From Glaciimonas sp. (lineage in GTDB: Bacteria > Pseudomonadota > Gammaproteobacteria > Burkholderiales > Burkholderiaceae_D): a stretch of 64,000 bases of DNA. A program made the position numbers and the translations under genes. Below, piece after piece: positions 43,679-52,834 of this stretch. Under the pieces are notes generated by a model. That model did not search any database and had not been told where the DNA came from. It saw only the letters and a program-made list of their open reading frames with translations. Where the stretch lies: positions 1 through 64,000 of the forward strand of contig JABBOY010000027.1 of the NCBI GenBank assembly GCA_012927585.1, written 5' to 3'. Numbering within the stretch: the first letter of the stretch is position 1; the number at the start of each line of letters is the position of its first letter.

Positions 43679-44815
43679 ATGCGCACATTCTCAAAAGCAT
43701 CATTCAAAAAAATGAGCTTGCTGGCATTAGTGCCATGGCTTGCTGCATGCACTACAGTTTATCCGGGCCTACAGAATGCATCCAAATCCAATTCGGAAGA
43801 AAATCCAACCGGAACTGCGCCCGTTATCAAAATCATTACTGCTACATTGCTAAAATCCGAGCAAGAGCAATACGACCGACAATCCAGTCAAAATATTAGC
43901 CAGTTACAGATTGCGGACTCGACGCCAAGGCCTTACATCATTGGCGCCAGCGATATTTTATCTATTGTCGTCTGGGACCATCCTGAACTGGCCAGCGCGG
44001 TCATGTTGGGAAAAGCACCGGCGGGCTTAGATGGAATCAATGACGCGCTAAAGCCGTTGCCTGCCGGTTTTGTTGTAGATCATGACGGCATGGTGCAGTT
44101 CCCTTACACCGGCAGCCTCAAGCTAGCCGGTTTGACAGAGGAGCAGGCCCGCAGCCTGCTGGATTCCAAGCTTGCTCGCTATATCAAAGATCCAAAAATT
44201 ACATTAAGCGTGCAAGCTTATCGTAGCAAGCGCATTTATATTGATGGTGAAGTCAAAACTCCTGGCTTGCAAGCGATCAACGATGTCCCCATGACACTGG
44301 TTGAAGCGCTAAATCGTGCAGGTGGCTTACTGCCAACTGCAGACCAAAGTCGAATTGTTATCAGTCGCACCGAAATAAACTATCCCATTAATCTCCTGCA
44401 ACTGGTCCAAAAAGGCGTCAACCCGGCCAGCATCATGCTCGTAAATGGCGATGTTGTTCGTGTGCTGTCACGGGATGAAAGCAAGGTTTTTGTGTCTGGT
44501 GAAGTTATCGTGCCGAGGTCGCTCACCATGCACAATGGCCGCCTGACGCTTAATGAAGCATTGGGTGAGTCGGGCGGCATCAATCCGATCACGGGCGATG
44601 GACGACAAGTTTATGTAGTGCGCAAATCTTCCAAAGAGCCGATTGTGTACAAGTTGGATGCGAGTGTGCCCGGAGCAATGGCAATGGCTGAGGGTTTCGA
44701 GCTGCATCCCAAGGATGTCATCTACGTAGCTGCCTCGCCGCTTGCCAACTGGAATCGTTCAATCAGCTTGCTTTTACCAGGAGCGTTGTCTTCCGCTGTT
44801 GGGGTTCCAAGGTGA
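43679..44815 (+). CDS. Polysaccharide export outer-membrane lipoprotein (Wza-like)
   Basis: This 378-residue protein starts MRTFSKASFKKMSLLALVPWLAACTTVYPG, with a lipobox LAAC. It has the Poly_export domain PYIIGASDILSIVVWDHPEL...GFVVDHDGMVQFPYTGSLKLAGLTEEQARSLLDSKLARYIKDPKITLSVQAYRSKRIYIDGEVKTPG and two SLBB-like repeats (VFVSGEVIVPRSLTMHNGRLTLNEALGESGGI). Such proteins form the outer-membrane channel for capsule/EPS. I used the ATG at 43679 because it gives the signal peptide. First gene of the locus; it overlaps the phosphatase by four bases. Confidence 0.93.
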   Translation: MRTFSKASFKKMSLLALVPWLAACTTVYPGLQNASKSNSEENPTGTAPVIKIITATLLKSEQEQYDRQSSQNISQLQIADSTPRPYIIGASDILSIVVWDHPELASAVMLGKAPAGLDGINDALKPLPAGFVVDHDGMVQFPYTGSLKLAGLTEEQARSLLDSKLARYIKDPKITLSVQAYRSKRIYIDGEVKTPGLQAINDVPMTLVEALNRAGGLLPTADQSRIVISRTEINYPINLLQLVQKGVNPASIMLVNGDVVRVLSRDESKVFVSGEVIVPRSLTMHNGRLTLNEALGESGGINPITGDGRQVYVVRKSSKEPIVYKLDASVPGAMAMAEGFELHPKDVIYVAASPLANWNRSISLLLPGALSSAVGVPR

Positions 44816-45294
44816 TTAACAATATCCTGTTCATTTGCGTCGGCAACATCTGTCGCAGCCCAATGGCGGAAGGATTGTTTAAGCAGGCGCTACCTGAAAA
44901 ACAAGTCTTTTCAGCCGGGATCAACGCACCGATAGGGCAGCCTGCCGATCCTTTGTCAGTGCAGTTAATGGCAGAGCGGGGTATTGATATCAGCGAGCAT
45001 CGAGCACGTAAGCTGGCCTCCTGGATGGTGTATGAGGCCGATGTAATCGTGACTATGGATCGATGTCAAATGGATTTTCTTGAAATTACCTATCCAAGAT
45101 TTAAAAACAAGGTTTGCCGACTAGGCGAGCTAGGCAATTACGATGTTCCAGATCCGTACTTGCAAGGTTTGACTGCGTTTAGGCAGACATGCAGTCTGAT
45201 TGATAAAGGTGTAGGTGAACTAATAACCCGCATTGGTCACACTGGCAAAGAAAGCAGTCGGAATGATGTGGCGATCATTCGCGATTTATCCTAA
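44812..45294 (+). CDS. Low-molecular-weight protein tyrosine phosphatase (Wzb/EpsP-like)
   Basis: This 160-residue protein has the P-loop CVGNICRS (Cys9 to Ser16; CX5R) and the general acid Asp114 in DVPDPY. It probably dephosphorylates the Tyr-rich tail of the Wzc-like kinase encoded next, cycling polymer export. The start is GTG, overlapping the wza-like stop. C-terminal residues after the domain (GHTGKESSRNDVAIIRDLS) are an extension without a known function. Confidence 0.92.
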   Translation: MINNILFICVGNICRSPMAEGLFKQALPEKQVFSAGINAPIGQPADPLSVQLMAERGIDISEHRARKLASWMVYEADVIVTMDRCQMDFLEITYPRFKNKVCRLGELGNYDVPDPYLQGLTAFRQTCSLIDKGVGELITRIGHTGKESSRNDVAIIRDLS

Positions 45295-45478
45295 GTCTTT
45301 CCTCTAAGACGAGAGGCAAGGCGGGAATGCGAAAAATAGTTGTGGTGTTCAGGGAACACGCTAACTGTACGACACACGGCTAAAACATAGTGGCTTTTGT
45401 GTGCTCGGCAAGAGTAGCGGTTATATATTTAGTTTGGCGTCATTTTTATGTACGCCCTTAATTATTCAAATAATCATC

Positions 45479-47767
45479 ATGATGAATCAACTTACTTCGC
45501 AGCCAACCCTGATTCCTGTTCACCAGTCAGTTCCTAACAATATACAAGATGATGATGACGAAGTCGGAATCGGAACCTACCTGAATATTCTCTTTGACCA
45601 TCGCTGGCTGATTGTCAAAATTACCCTGGCATTCGCACTGATAGGCATAGCCTACGCGTACCTAGCCAAGCCGCTCTACGAAGCAAATTTGCTGATCCAC
45701 GTGGAAGAAGAGCGTCGCAACGAGTCGAAAAATATAATGGGTGAAATGGCTGCATTGGTCGATGTAAAAACGGCAGCGACGTCTGAAATGGAACTTCTTC
45801 ACTCACGCTTAGTGGTTTCCCGTGCAGTTGATAATTTGCGGCTTTACATTAATGCGCATCCAAAATATTTTCCGTTAATTGGCGCATTTTTTGCCAGTCA
45901 AAATAAACAGCTTTCCAGTCCTGGAATATTTGATTACGGCGGATATGTTTGGGGCTCTGAGAAAATTGATGTTCCTATCTTTAATGTGCCGGATTCCATG
46001 CTGAACCGTGATTTCGTAATTACTGCCGAAAACAATGGTCAATTTCGGCTAACTGAAAGCGAGCAAAAAACTGAGTGGAAAGGCACGGTAGGAACGACGC
46101 TCAATATAGAAACTGAAATGGGCAAGATAGAGTTACGAGTCGCGCAACTCGCTGCCAAACCTGGCGCGCAATTCTTGCTGAGCCGCACTTCCAGACTGAC
46201 TACGATTGAGAATGTGCAAAAGGCTATGACGATCGCGGAACAGGGGAAGACATCAGGAATAGTTAAGGTAACACTTCAAGGCAGCGACCCCAAAATTGTC
46301 AGCCTCACTCTCAACGAGATTGGCCGGGAGTACATGCGTCAGAATCTCGCGCGCAAAACGGAAGAGGCAGAAAAATCGCAAAGTTTTCTGAGTAAGCAGT
46401 TGCCTGAACTCAAACAGCAACTGCAAGAAGCAGAAGCAAAATATAACCAGTTCCGTAACGCCCACGGCACCATTGATTTGAATGAAGAAGCCAAACTAAG
46501 TTTGCAACAATCTGCCGCAGCAAAAACCAGATGGTTGGATCTTCAGCAAAGAAAAGCAGAATTGTTGACTCGATTTACGGAAGAACATCCAATCGTAGTG
46601 GGAATCAACAGGCAGATCAGAGACATAAATGATGAAATCAAGTCTGTTGCCAGTCACATCAAACAACTTCCCATGTTGGAACAGGAAGTGCTGAGCCTTA
46701 ACCGCGACATCAAGGTCAATACCGACTTGTACACCGCATTGTTAAATACCTCGCAGCAATTACGCCTCATTACTGTTGGTGCTGTGAGCAATGTGCGGTT
46801 GGTAGATGCTCCGATGACACCGGAAAAACCGATAAGTCCTAATCGCCCCATGATAATTGCTCTGGCTGTGTTGATCGGGTTATTTCTTGGCGTGATCAGT
46901 GCGTTTATCAAGAAAGCGTTACGTGGTGCAATCGATGACCCGCAGGAGATCGAAAAAATGCTTGGCATTCCGGTTTATGCATCTATTCCGCACAGCAAGA
47001 TGCAAAAAGAATTACTCGAAGAAAGCACGGGTAAGACCAATAAGTTGCCATTGCTGGCGAGAGTTTCGTCAACCGATATTGCAATTGAAGGTTTGCGAAA
47101 CTTTCGCGCCGCCGTACAATTTTCTCTGTCACGTTCAAAGAACAATATCGTACTGATTGCAGGCCCGACTTCGGGCATGGGGAAGACATTTGTATCAGTC
47201 AATCTTGCCGCAATCATGGCTGCGAGCGGCAAGAAGGTGCTGCTAATTGATGCGGATTTTCGCAATGGACATCTGCATCGGTATTTCGATCTGGGTCGGC
47301 AAAATGGTCTTGCGGATTATATTTCAGGAACAAATCGTCTGGACAGCATCATCCACCGCGATGTGATCGAGAATATGGATTTTATTTCCACTGGCAATTT
47401 GCCGGCTAATCCATCCGAGTTGTTGTTGCATCCAACTTTCGGTAGCCTGCTTCAATCGTTGTCATCCATGTACGACCTGGTTTTAATTGATGGGACGCCA
47501 ATTCTCCCGGTCGCGGATACCTTGATCATTGGCGTGCATGCCAATTCGATTTATCTCATCACTCGTGCCGGCATCACTACGCAGGGTGAGATATTGGAGT
47601 CTGTAAAGCGCTTGAATCAAGCAGGGCTGACACCGAAAGGCGTCGTATTTAATGATATGGCAGTGAAGTCCGGTCGATACGGTTACGGATATACGTATGG
47701 TAAATATCGACACACCCAATACCTGTTAGGGGAGCCTCCGCAAATTGAGGCTTCGAAACAGGCTTGA
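45479..47767 (+). CDS. Wzc/EpsB-like chain-length determinant with tyrosine kinase
   Basis: This 762-residue inner-membrane protein has a Wzz domain, a first membrane helix near residue 45, a large periplasmic coiled-coil part with GNVR-like segment, a second helix (IIALAVLIGLFLGVISAF) and a cytosolic BY-kinase domain. That domain has Walker A GPTSGMGKT (about 562-570), Walker A' VLLIDADFRNG and Walker B LVLIDGTPIL. A Tyr-rich tail (GRYGYGYTYGKYRHTQYLL) is the autophosphorylation cluster. Start at the MMNQ pair; the exact Met is uncertain. It sets polymer length with the export channel. Confidence 0.93.
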   Translation: MMNQLTSQPTLIPVHQSVPNNIQDDDDEVGIGTYLNILFDHRWLIVKITLAFALIGIAYAYLAKPLYEANLLIHVEEERRNESKNIMGEMAALVDVKTAATSEMELLHSRLVVSRAVDNLRLYINAHPKYFPLIGAFFASQNKQLSSPGIFDYGGYVWGSEKIDVPIFNVPDSMLNRDFVITAENNGQFRLTESEQKTEWKGTVGTTLNIETEMGKIELRVAQLAAKPGAQFLLSRTSRLTTIENVQKAMTIAEQGKTSGIVKVTLQGSDPKIVSLTLNEIGREYMRQNLARKTEEAEKSQSFLSKQLPELKQQLQEAEAKYNQFRNAHGTIDLNEEAKLSLQQSAAAKTRWLDLQQRKAELLTRFTEEHPIVVGINRQIRDINDEIKSVASHIKQLPMLEQEVLSLNRDIKVNTDLYTALLNTSQQLRLITVGAVSNVRLVDAPMTPEKPISPNRPMIIALAVLIGLFLGVISAFIKKALRGAIDDPQEIEKMLGIPVYASIPHSKMQKELLEESTGKTNKLPLLARVSSTDIAIEGLRNFRAAVQFSLSRSKNNIVLIAGPTSGMGKTFVSVNLAAIMAASGKKVLLIDADFRNGHLHRYFDLGRQNGLADYISGTNRLDSIIHRDVIENMDFISTGNLPANPSELLLHPTFGSLLQSLSSMYDLVLIDGTPILPVADTLIIGVHANSIYLITRAGITTQGEILESVKRLNQAGLTPKGVVFNDMAVKSGRYGYGYTYGKYRHTQYLLGEPPQIEASKQA

Positions 47768-47770
47768 TGT

Positions 47771-47826
47771 CCCTCTCCCATCACTGAAGTAGCTTCCATT
47801 CGTATTTTTCTATGCTGGGAAGAGGG
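47771..47826. repeat. Long-range hairpin after the wzc-like gene
   Basis: CCCTCTCCCA (47771-47780) can pair with TGGGAAGAGGG (47816-47826), leaving one bulged A and a 35-base loop containing a short T-run. It might attenuate readthrough into the next gene; the T-run is inside the loop, so it is not a standard terminator. Confidence 0.4.
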
Positions 47827-47960
47827 CTATCTGCGAAAGTTACATTTTTTAAAAATTATTAGCGCAATGCCGATTTTCGATACGTCAGGCGAGTAGTGGC
47901 AGGCACCCTGATGCAGTGTTTCACCAAAAAAATATTGCAGGATTTGAGGAGATCGCTGGT

Positions 47961-49133
47961 ATGAAACGGATGGATGTGATCGCAAGGTATGTACCTATAT
48001 GTGACCCTATCGGCAATCACAAGTCGAACCGATCGATTGAGCCAGACGGTATCACGATTTCATGTTATGAAAATGACGTGCCAGAATTTATTGGTGCAGA
48101 TATGGATCGGATATATGGCAGCCTATATTCATCATTAGCTCAGTTTAGTATTTACAGTGATAGCCGAGATACAAATACCTACATTGTCCGCAAGGGCGGC
48201 AAGATAATCACGATTTTTTTATTTCAATGTTATGACTGCAAAATACGGGTTATCAATGAAGTGATCAGTCTTTCCGAAGAAGATATATCTCGTTTTACGG
48301 CCTATATATTTATCAATTTCGTATCGGCTAAAGTTATTTTGTTTACGTCAATTCAGACGAATATTCGCACACTTCCATTTCCTTATCAATGCGTCAATAA
48401 CATGGAGGATATCGTACTTACATTACCTAAAACAGGTGAGGAATATCTGGATAGTTTAGGTAAAAATGCACGGAGGAATATTCAACGCTACATGAGAAAT
48501 TTGTCTGAAACATTTCCGTCTTTCCGTTTTGAGTTGCTGGTAAAGGATGAAATAGACGATCAGACGATTCGAGCCATTATTGCGCTCAATCGGGCCAGGA
48601 TGGATGGCAAAAATACTGCATCGGCCACGGACCAAGCTGAGACTGAAAAGATAATTCGTCTGGCAAAAAAATGTGGCTTGGTCGGAGTAGCAAGAATCGA
48701 TGGACGGGTGTGCGCCGGCAGTATCAGTTTTCGTGCTGGATCGAATTATTTTTTCAGGGCTATTACCCATGACCCAATGTACGACGCCTACTGGATCGGT
48801 TTTTTGTGCTGTTACCTTACTTTTTGCGAGTGCATTGTGCGTGAAGCCAAGGAGCTTCACTTTATGTGGGGCGATTGTGAATATAAGTACAGCTTGCCAG
48901 GTGTGAAGCGCGACCTCGATAAAGTCGCGGTATACCGTTCTAACTGGCAGATGTTGCGCAAGGGTGATGTAGCACTGAAGATCGCGTTTAGGGGTTGCCT
49001 GCATCAATTGATGCTGTGGTCGCATAGTGCCAAACGCCGGAATGGCTTGGTGCCACAGCCGGCAATTACATCGTTAAAAGACTTGCGAAATATGGAGCAC
49101 CGCAGCCAGGCTATTGTTGCGAAACGCAAATAG
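47961..49133 (+). CDS. GNAT-like acetyltransferase (BcsL/CelD type)
   Basis: This 390-residue protein has the two-lobed GNAT pattern of the Acetyltransf_6/CelD family. It has VLTLPKTGEEYLDSLGKNARRNIQRYMRNL, then KIIRLAKKCGLVGVARIDGRVCAGSISFRAGSNYFFRAITHDPMYDAYWIGFLCCYLTFCECIVREAKELHFMWGDCEYKYSLPG. Such proteins are common in polysaccharide and exopolysaccharide clusters and probably modify the sugar or a lipid-linked intermediate. Its AT content is higher than that of neighbours. The ATG at 47961 follows a GGAG site. Confidence 0.78.
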   Translation: MKRMDVIARYVPICDPIGNHKSNRSIEPDGITISCYENDVPEFIGADMDRIYGSLYSSLAQFSIYSDSRDTNTYIVRKGGKIITIFLFQCYDCKIRVINEVISLSEEDISRFTAYIFINFVSAKVILFTSIQTNIRTLPFPYQCVNNMEDIVLTLPKTGEEYLDSLGKNARRNIQRYMRNLSETFPSFRFELLVKDEIDDQTIRAIIALNRARMDGKNTASATDQAETEKIIRLAKKCGLVGVARIDGRVCAGSISFRAGSNYFFRAITHDPMYDAYWIGFLCCYLTFCECIVREAKELHFMWGDCEYKYSLPGVKRDLDKVAVYRSNWQMLRKGDVALKIAFRGCLHQLMLWSHSAKRRNGLVPQPAITSLKDLRNMEHRSQAIVAKRK

Positions 49134-49202
49134 AAACTTCTATTTTTCGCTCTTCTGATTTAATTTAAAATTTTTTGTTTTCTAAACAAAAGGGTGTTAC
49201 AG

Positions 49203-49991
49203 GTGAACTATTCTATCCCAGTACTTTTATATCATCGTATAGACGATTCAATCTGCAAGACATCAACTTCTCCGGCGGTGTTTCGGCAGCATATGAAAAT
49301 GCTCAGTGAGCTTGAATGGAAGTCCCTTTCCGTCGATGAATTTACATCAATTTTAATCGCTGGCCGGAGCCTGCCGTTTCGGTCATTTTTAATTACATTC
49401 GACGATGGTTACGAATCTGTCAAAACTACTGCGCTAAAAATATTGCAGGAATTTAATTTCAAAGCTATCTGTTTTTTGTCGACAGCCCTCATGCGAAATT
49501 CAGATGAAAATCAGACTTCACAAGTATCTGAAACAGATCAGAAATTTCTATCGTGGAGCCAAGTTAGAGAGTTGCAATCCAGCGGCAACATTGATTGTCA
49601 GTCGCACAGTCATACACATAATAGATTTATAAATTTTTCTCTAACTGAAATTCAGCAGGACCTAGGCACTTCGGTAGACCTGCTTTCCCATGAATTGCGC
49701 TTGCCAAAAGATCATTTTACGCATCTTGCGTGGCCTTGGGGCCTTTCATTCCAAGAATGGAAATCGATAGCATCGCATTCTGGTTTTAAGTACCAGTACA
49801 CCGTCGCGCGCCAGTCATTAAGGCCGGATTCGCACTTCGATCAAATACCGCGAACATGTTTTGATGCGCATACATTGTCACAATTCAAAAGATTACTTTG
49901 GTTGCAAACCGGTCTTATTTCACCTGTATGGGATTATGTTTATCCGCATAGGAAAAAAGTACGCCGAATAATGGATTATTTAAATGCATAA
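49203..49991 (+). CDS. NodB-family polysaccharide deacetylase
   Basis: This 262-residue protein has the NodB metal and catalytic motifs FLITFDDGYES and SQSHTH (in DCQSHSHTHNRF), with LLYHRIDD at the start and LAWPWGLSFQEW later. It would remove N- or O-acetyl groups from a polysaccharide or its lipid-linked unit. There is no signal peptide. The start GTG at 49203 follows AAAGGG; a GTG nine bases upstream is also possible. It belongs to an AT-rich subregion (47.8-50.3 kb). Confidence 0.85.
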   Translation: MNYSIPVLLYHRIDDSICKTSTSPAVFRQHMKMLSELEWKSLSVDEFTSILIAGRSLPFRSFLITFDDGYESVKTTALKILQEFNFKAICFLSTALMRNSDENQTSQVSETDQKFLSWSQVRELQSSGNIDCQSHSHTHNRFINFSLTEIQQDLGTSVDLLSHELRLPKDHFTHLAWPWGLSFQEWKSIASHSGFKYQYTVARQSLRPDSHFDQIPRTCFDAHTLSQFKRLLWLQTGLISPVWDYVYPHRKKVRRIMDYLNA

Positions 49992-50269
49992 AATTTCTAA
50001 TCCATGTAAATAGGAAATGTTGGATAAATATTTCCAATATAACGGAACAGAAATATTCGTAAATCAATTACAACAAATAATTTTAAAGAACTTTTGTTGT
50101 AGATCGAATATTGTTCGCATAAATGCATTTATTCTTTATAAAAAAATAGAGCTGGAATTAATTAATCGCCGCACTATATAACCTGATTAAACGTGACCGT
50201 TAAAAATTAATCCAGTTGATATGTAATCCGATTTTGGTGCATACCGAATGAGCCGGGGGAGTGATAATA

Positions 50270-52027
50270 ATGTTTGTCGATACTCGACGAGTTGAAAATG
50301 GCACTGTTGTCGAAACAGATGTCTGTATTATTGGCGGCGGTGTTGCCGGTATCACATTGGCGCTCGAACTCGAGAAACAAGGAATTGATGCGTGCCTGTT
50401 GGAAAGCGGCGGATTCAAGGCCGACGACGAGACGCGGGATCTTTACCGTGGAGAGGGTATCGGTTTGCCATACCATTTTTCTGACGGCTGCCGCGGCCGT
50501 TTTTTTGGCGGTAGCAGCAATTGTTGGGGCGGCTGGTGCCGACCACTGGATCCTTGGGATTTCGAGAAGCGCGACTGGATTGCTTACAGCGGCTGGCCAT
50601 TTGGCTTGCAAGTTTTGGCACCCTATTACGAGCGTACTCACGCCTTGTTGAAGCTCGGCCCGTACAACTTTGACCCGGCATTTTGGGAAGCCGCCATCGG
50701 CAGACGCGACGTGCGCAGGGTACCCCTTGCAAGCGGCAAGGTCAGGGACACCATATCGCAGTTCAGCCCTCCGGCGCGCTTCGGAAAACTATACCGAGAT
50801 ACGCTGGCGCGATCGCGACGCATCCGTACTTTTCTTTACGCTAATGTGTTGAATATCGACACCACTGGATCGGCTAGAACCGTTTCCCGGGTCCATGTTG
50901 TGACGCTCAGCGGCCGTACCATGTATGTGTCGGCAAAGTTGTTCGTGTTGGCCACGGGGGGGATCGAGAACGCGCGCCTGCTTCTAGCCTCGAACAAGGA
51001 TCAGCCTGCAGGTCTTGGTAACGGGAACGATCTCGTGGGACGTTTTTTCATGGATCATCCGCGATTACAGTCAGGCAGTATCCGCTTCACAAAAGAATGG
51101 TCGCGCAACAAGTTGTACGATATTAAGTACCACTATATGAACGCGGCAGTGGCCGCGCATGGCACTTGTATTGCATCGCAACTTGCGCTTACGCCGGAGG
51201 TGTTGAAGCAAGAGCGCCTGCTTAACGCCAGGGTGTGGTTCGCATCGGTGTTTCCGGGTGAGGGTAGCGAAGGAGCGCAAGCACTATTTAGATGCAAGCA
51301 GGCGCTGTTGCATAAAGAGCAGGCAGGATGGAAGCTCAGTCGTGACCTTTTTACGATGATCTCCCATCCGGTGCATACCGTCGGTTATGGATATACCCGT
51401 CTTTTTCAGCCTCGCTCGTTGATCCGGGACGTGAAATTTCAGGCCATTGTCGAGCCGGAGCCAGACCCAAACAGCCGGGTCACGCTGTCTTCCTCGCAAA
51501 GGGATCGGCTCGGCATGAGCCGGGTAGAGGTAGATTGGCGGCCTGGCAAACTGGCGCAACGTACATTCGATAGAACGTTCGCAATCCTTGCTGAGGAAAT
51601 GCAGCGCACTGGTATCGCCAAAGTAGTGCTTGATCCCCCGATTGAGGGTGGGGAATGGCCCTCTAGCTTGGAAAAAGAGGGGACTTGGCACCATATGGGA
51701 ACGACCCGAATGCACGACTCGCCAAAGCAGGGAGTAGTCGACCGGGACTGCAAAGTGCATGGCATGACGAATCTGTATATCGCCGGCAGTTCTGTATTTC
51801 CGACAGCGGGAGCAAACTTTCCGACGATAACGATTGCTGCTCTTACGCTCAGATTATCGGAACATATCGCTAAGGAATTGAGAAGCGCAAGTGCCTGCTT
51901 TTCAAAAGGAGCTCTGATCGGTGCAAATTTTCAGCACTCCCCTGCGCCGGTTGATGAACAACCCGTTTCTGCGAAGACATCGAGTACCGCACAGCCGAAT
52001 TTTTTTGTTCCTGCTAACGGCAAATGA
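50270..52027 (+). CDS. GMC-family FAD oxidoreductase
   Basis: This 585-residue protein has an N-terminal FAD motif (DVCIIGGGVAGITLALELEKQGIDACLLESGG), the GMC segment GRFFGGSSNCWGGWCRPL and the C-terminal signature GTWHHMGTTRMHDSPKQGVVDRDCKVHGMTNLYIAGSSVFPTAGANFPTITIAALTLRL with the catalytic His region. It probably oxidises an alcohol group of a sugar or lipid intermediate. A 50-residue low-complexity tail follows. The position within an export locus suggests a polysaccharide-modifying role. ATG at 50270 follows GGGGGAG. Confidence 0.85.
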   Translation: MFVDTRRVENGTVVETDVCIIGGGVAGITLALELEKQGIDACLLESGGFKADDETRDLYRGEGIGLPYHFSDGCRGRFFGGSSNCWGGWCRPLDPWDFEKRDWIAYSGWPFGLQVLAPYYERTHALLKLGPYNFDPAFWEAAIGRRDVRRVPLASGKVRDTISQFSPPARFGKLYRDTLARSRRIRTFLYANVLNIDTTGSARTVSRVHVVTLSGRTMYVSAKLFVLATGGIENARLLLASNKDQPAGLGNGNDLVGRFFMDHPRLQSGSIRFTKEWSRNKLYDIKYHYMNAAVAAHGTCIASQLALTPEVLKQERLLNARVWFASVFPGEGSEGAQALFRCKQALLHKEQAGWKLSRDLFTMISHPVHTVGYGYTRLFQPRSLIRDVKFQAIVEPEPDPNSRVTLSSSQRDRLGMSRVEVDWRPGKLAQRTFDRTFAILAEEMQRTGIAKVVLDPPIEGGEWPSSLEKEGTWHHMGTTRMHDSPKQGVVDRDCKVHGMTNLYIAGSSVFPTAGANFPTITIAALTLRLSEHIAKELRSASACFSKGALIGANFQHSPAPVDEQPVSAKTSSTAQPNFFVPANGK

Positions 52028-52540
52028 GAAGTTAATGGGCTTGTCAGTGAATTTTGCAGGTGCTTTTGGGTGTTTCCCGTGTTGGCGAGAATCGGATTGT
52101 TGTAGATGCTACTGAATAGCCGATTCTTGCTGGGGCCACCTGATGCCAACGGTGCGGCTTCGTGGTTTAGGTGGAGCCACGCATACAGCGGTGGATCAGT
52201 CCAGGTTGGTGGTTTCGTAACGCACAGACAGAACATCTGCTAGCCGATAGTGCATGACCCAAAGTGCTGCTTCAGGAGACTGCCGGGCATTCATGCCGGT
52301 AAATTCAATCGAAGGCACTGGTACTGCACCGACATGCGGCCATAGATTAATGACCATTCGTCGCCATCGACAATTAGTCTGACACAGGGCACTGGCACAG
52401 GATGACTCGGCAAGAATATTCGGCCGGCGACACACCAGACAAATTATTCCCATGTTTTACGGAAGCATGACACAGGTCAAGCTAGCAAAGACGGGCAATG
52501 TCAAAATGACAAAAATTCAAGTTGATAGGGAGAAATAGCC
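52028..52540. other. 513-base region without a clear gene
   Basis: This gap lies between the GMC gene and a small putative gene. It holds only one poorly supported minus-strand frame (52196-52453). No insertion-sequence signature or strong terminator is visible. It may be a decayed gene or a scar where foreign DNA joined. Confidence 0.4.
52196..52453 (-). CDS. Doubtful 85-residue protein
   Basis: This frame starts with ATG and encodes a Cys-rich N-terminal part (MGIICLVCRRPNILAESSCASALCQTNC) and a more ordinary second half ending VRYETTNLD. No family is recognised and there is no good ribosome-binding site. It is opposite in direction to the locus. It might be a remnant. Confidence 0.3.
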   Translation of the reverse strand: MGIICLVCRRPNILAESSCASALCQTNCRWRRMVINLWPHVGAVPVPSIEFTGMNARQSPEAALWVMHYRLADVLSVRYETTNLD

Positions 52541-52789
52541 ATGACGATCGAACCGCACACACTTTCCAATTTCATCACGCCACACCAGAAACCCTGTCCT
52601 AAAGTGGCATTGATTACCGCTCTGGCAAGGCAGGAGTACGGCGCATATACGTCAGAACTGCTGCTCCAAAAGGGCGATGTGGCGCACGGTATTCAACACC
52701 GCACAGTATTGCGCAACACGAGGCGCATAGACCATTTATGCAAGGATCTGCACAACACGCAGGATCGCTGTCACTTGCCCCGAATTTGA
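52541..52789 (+). CDS. Small uncharacterised protein (82 residues)
   Basis: A good ribosome-binding site (AGGGAG, eight bases before the ATG) precedes a frame reading MTIEPHTLSNFITPHQKPCPKVALITALARQ and then RTVLRNTRRIDHLCKDL. The basic helical pattern is suggestive of a small DNA-binding protein, but I cannot assign a family. It lies directly upstream of the UDP-GlcNAc dehydrogenase gene, so a regulatory role would fit, as inference only. Confidence 0.5.
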   Translation: MTIEPHTLSNFITPHQKPCPKVALITALARQEYGAYTSELLLQKGDVAHGIQHRTVLRNTRRIDHLCKDLHNTQDRCHLPRI

Positions 52790-52834
52790 ACAACCAGAAT
52801 TGACCACAGCGAATAACCCACACGATTGGCAAAC

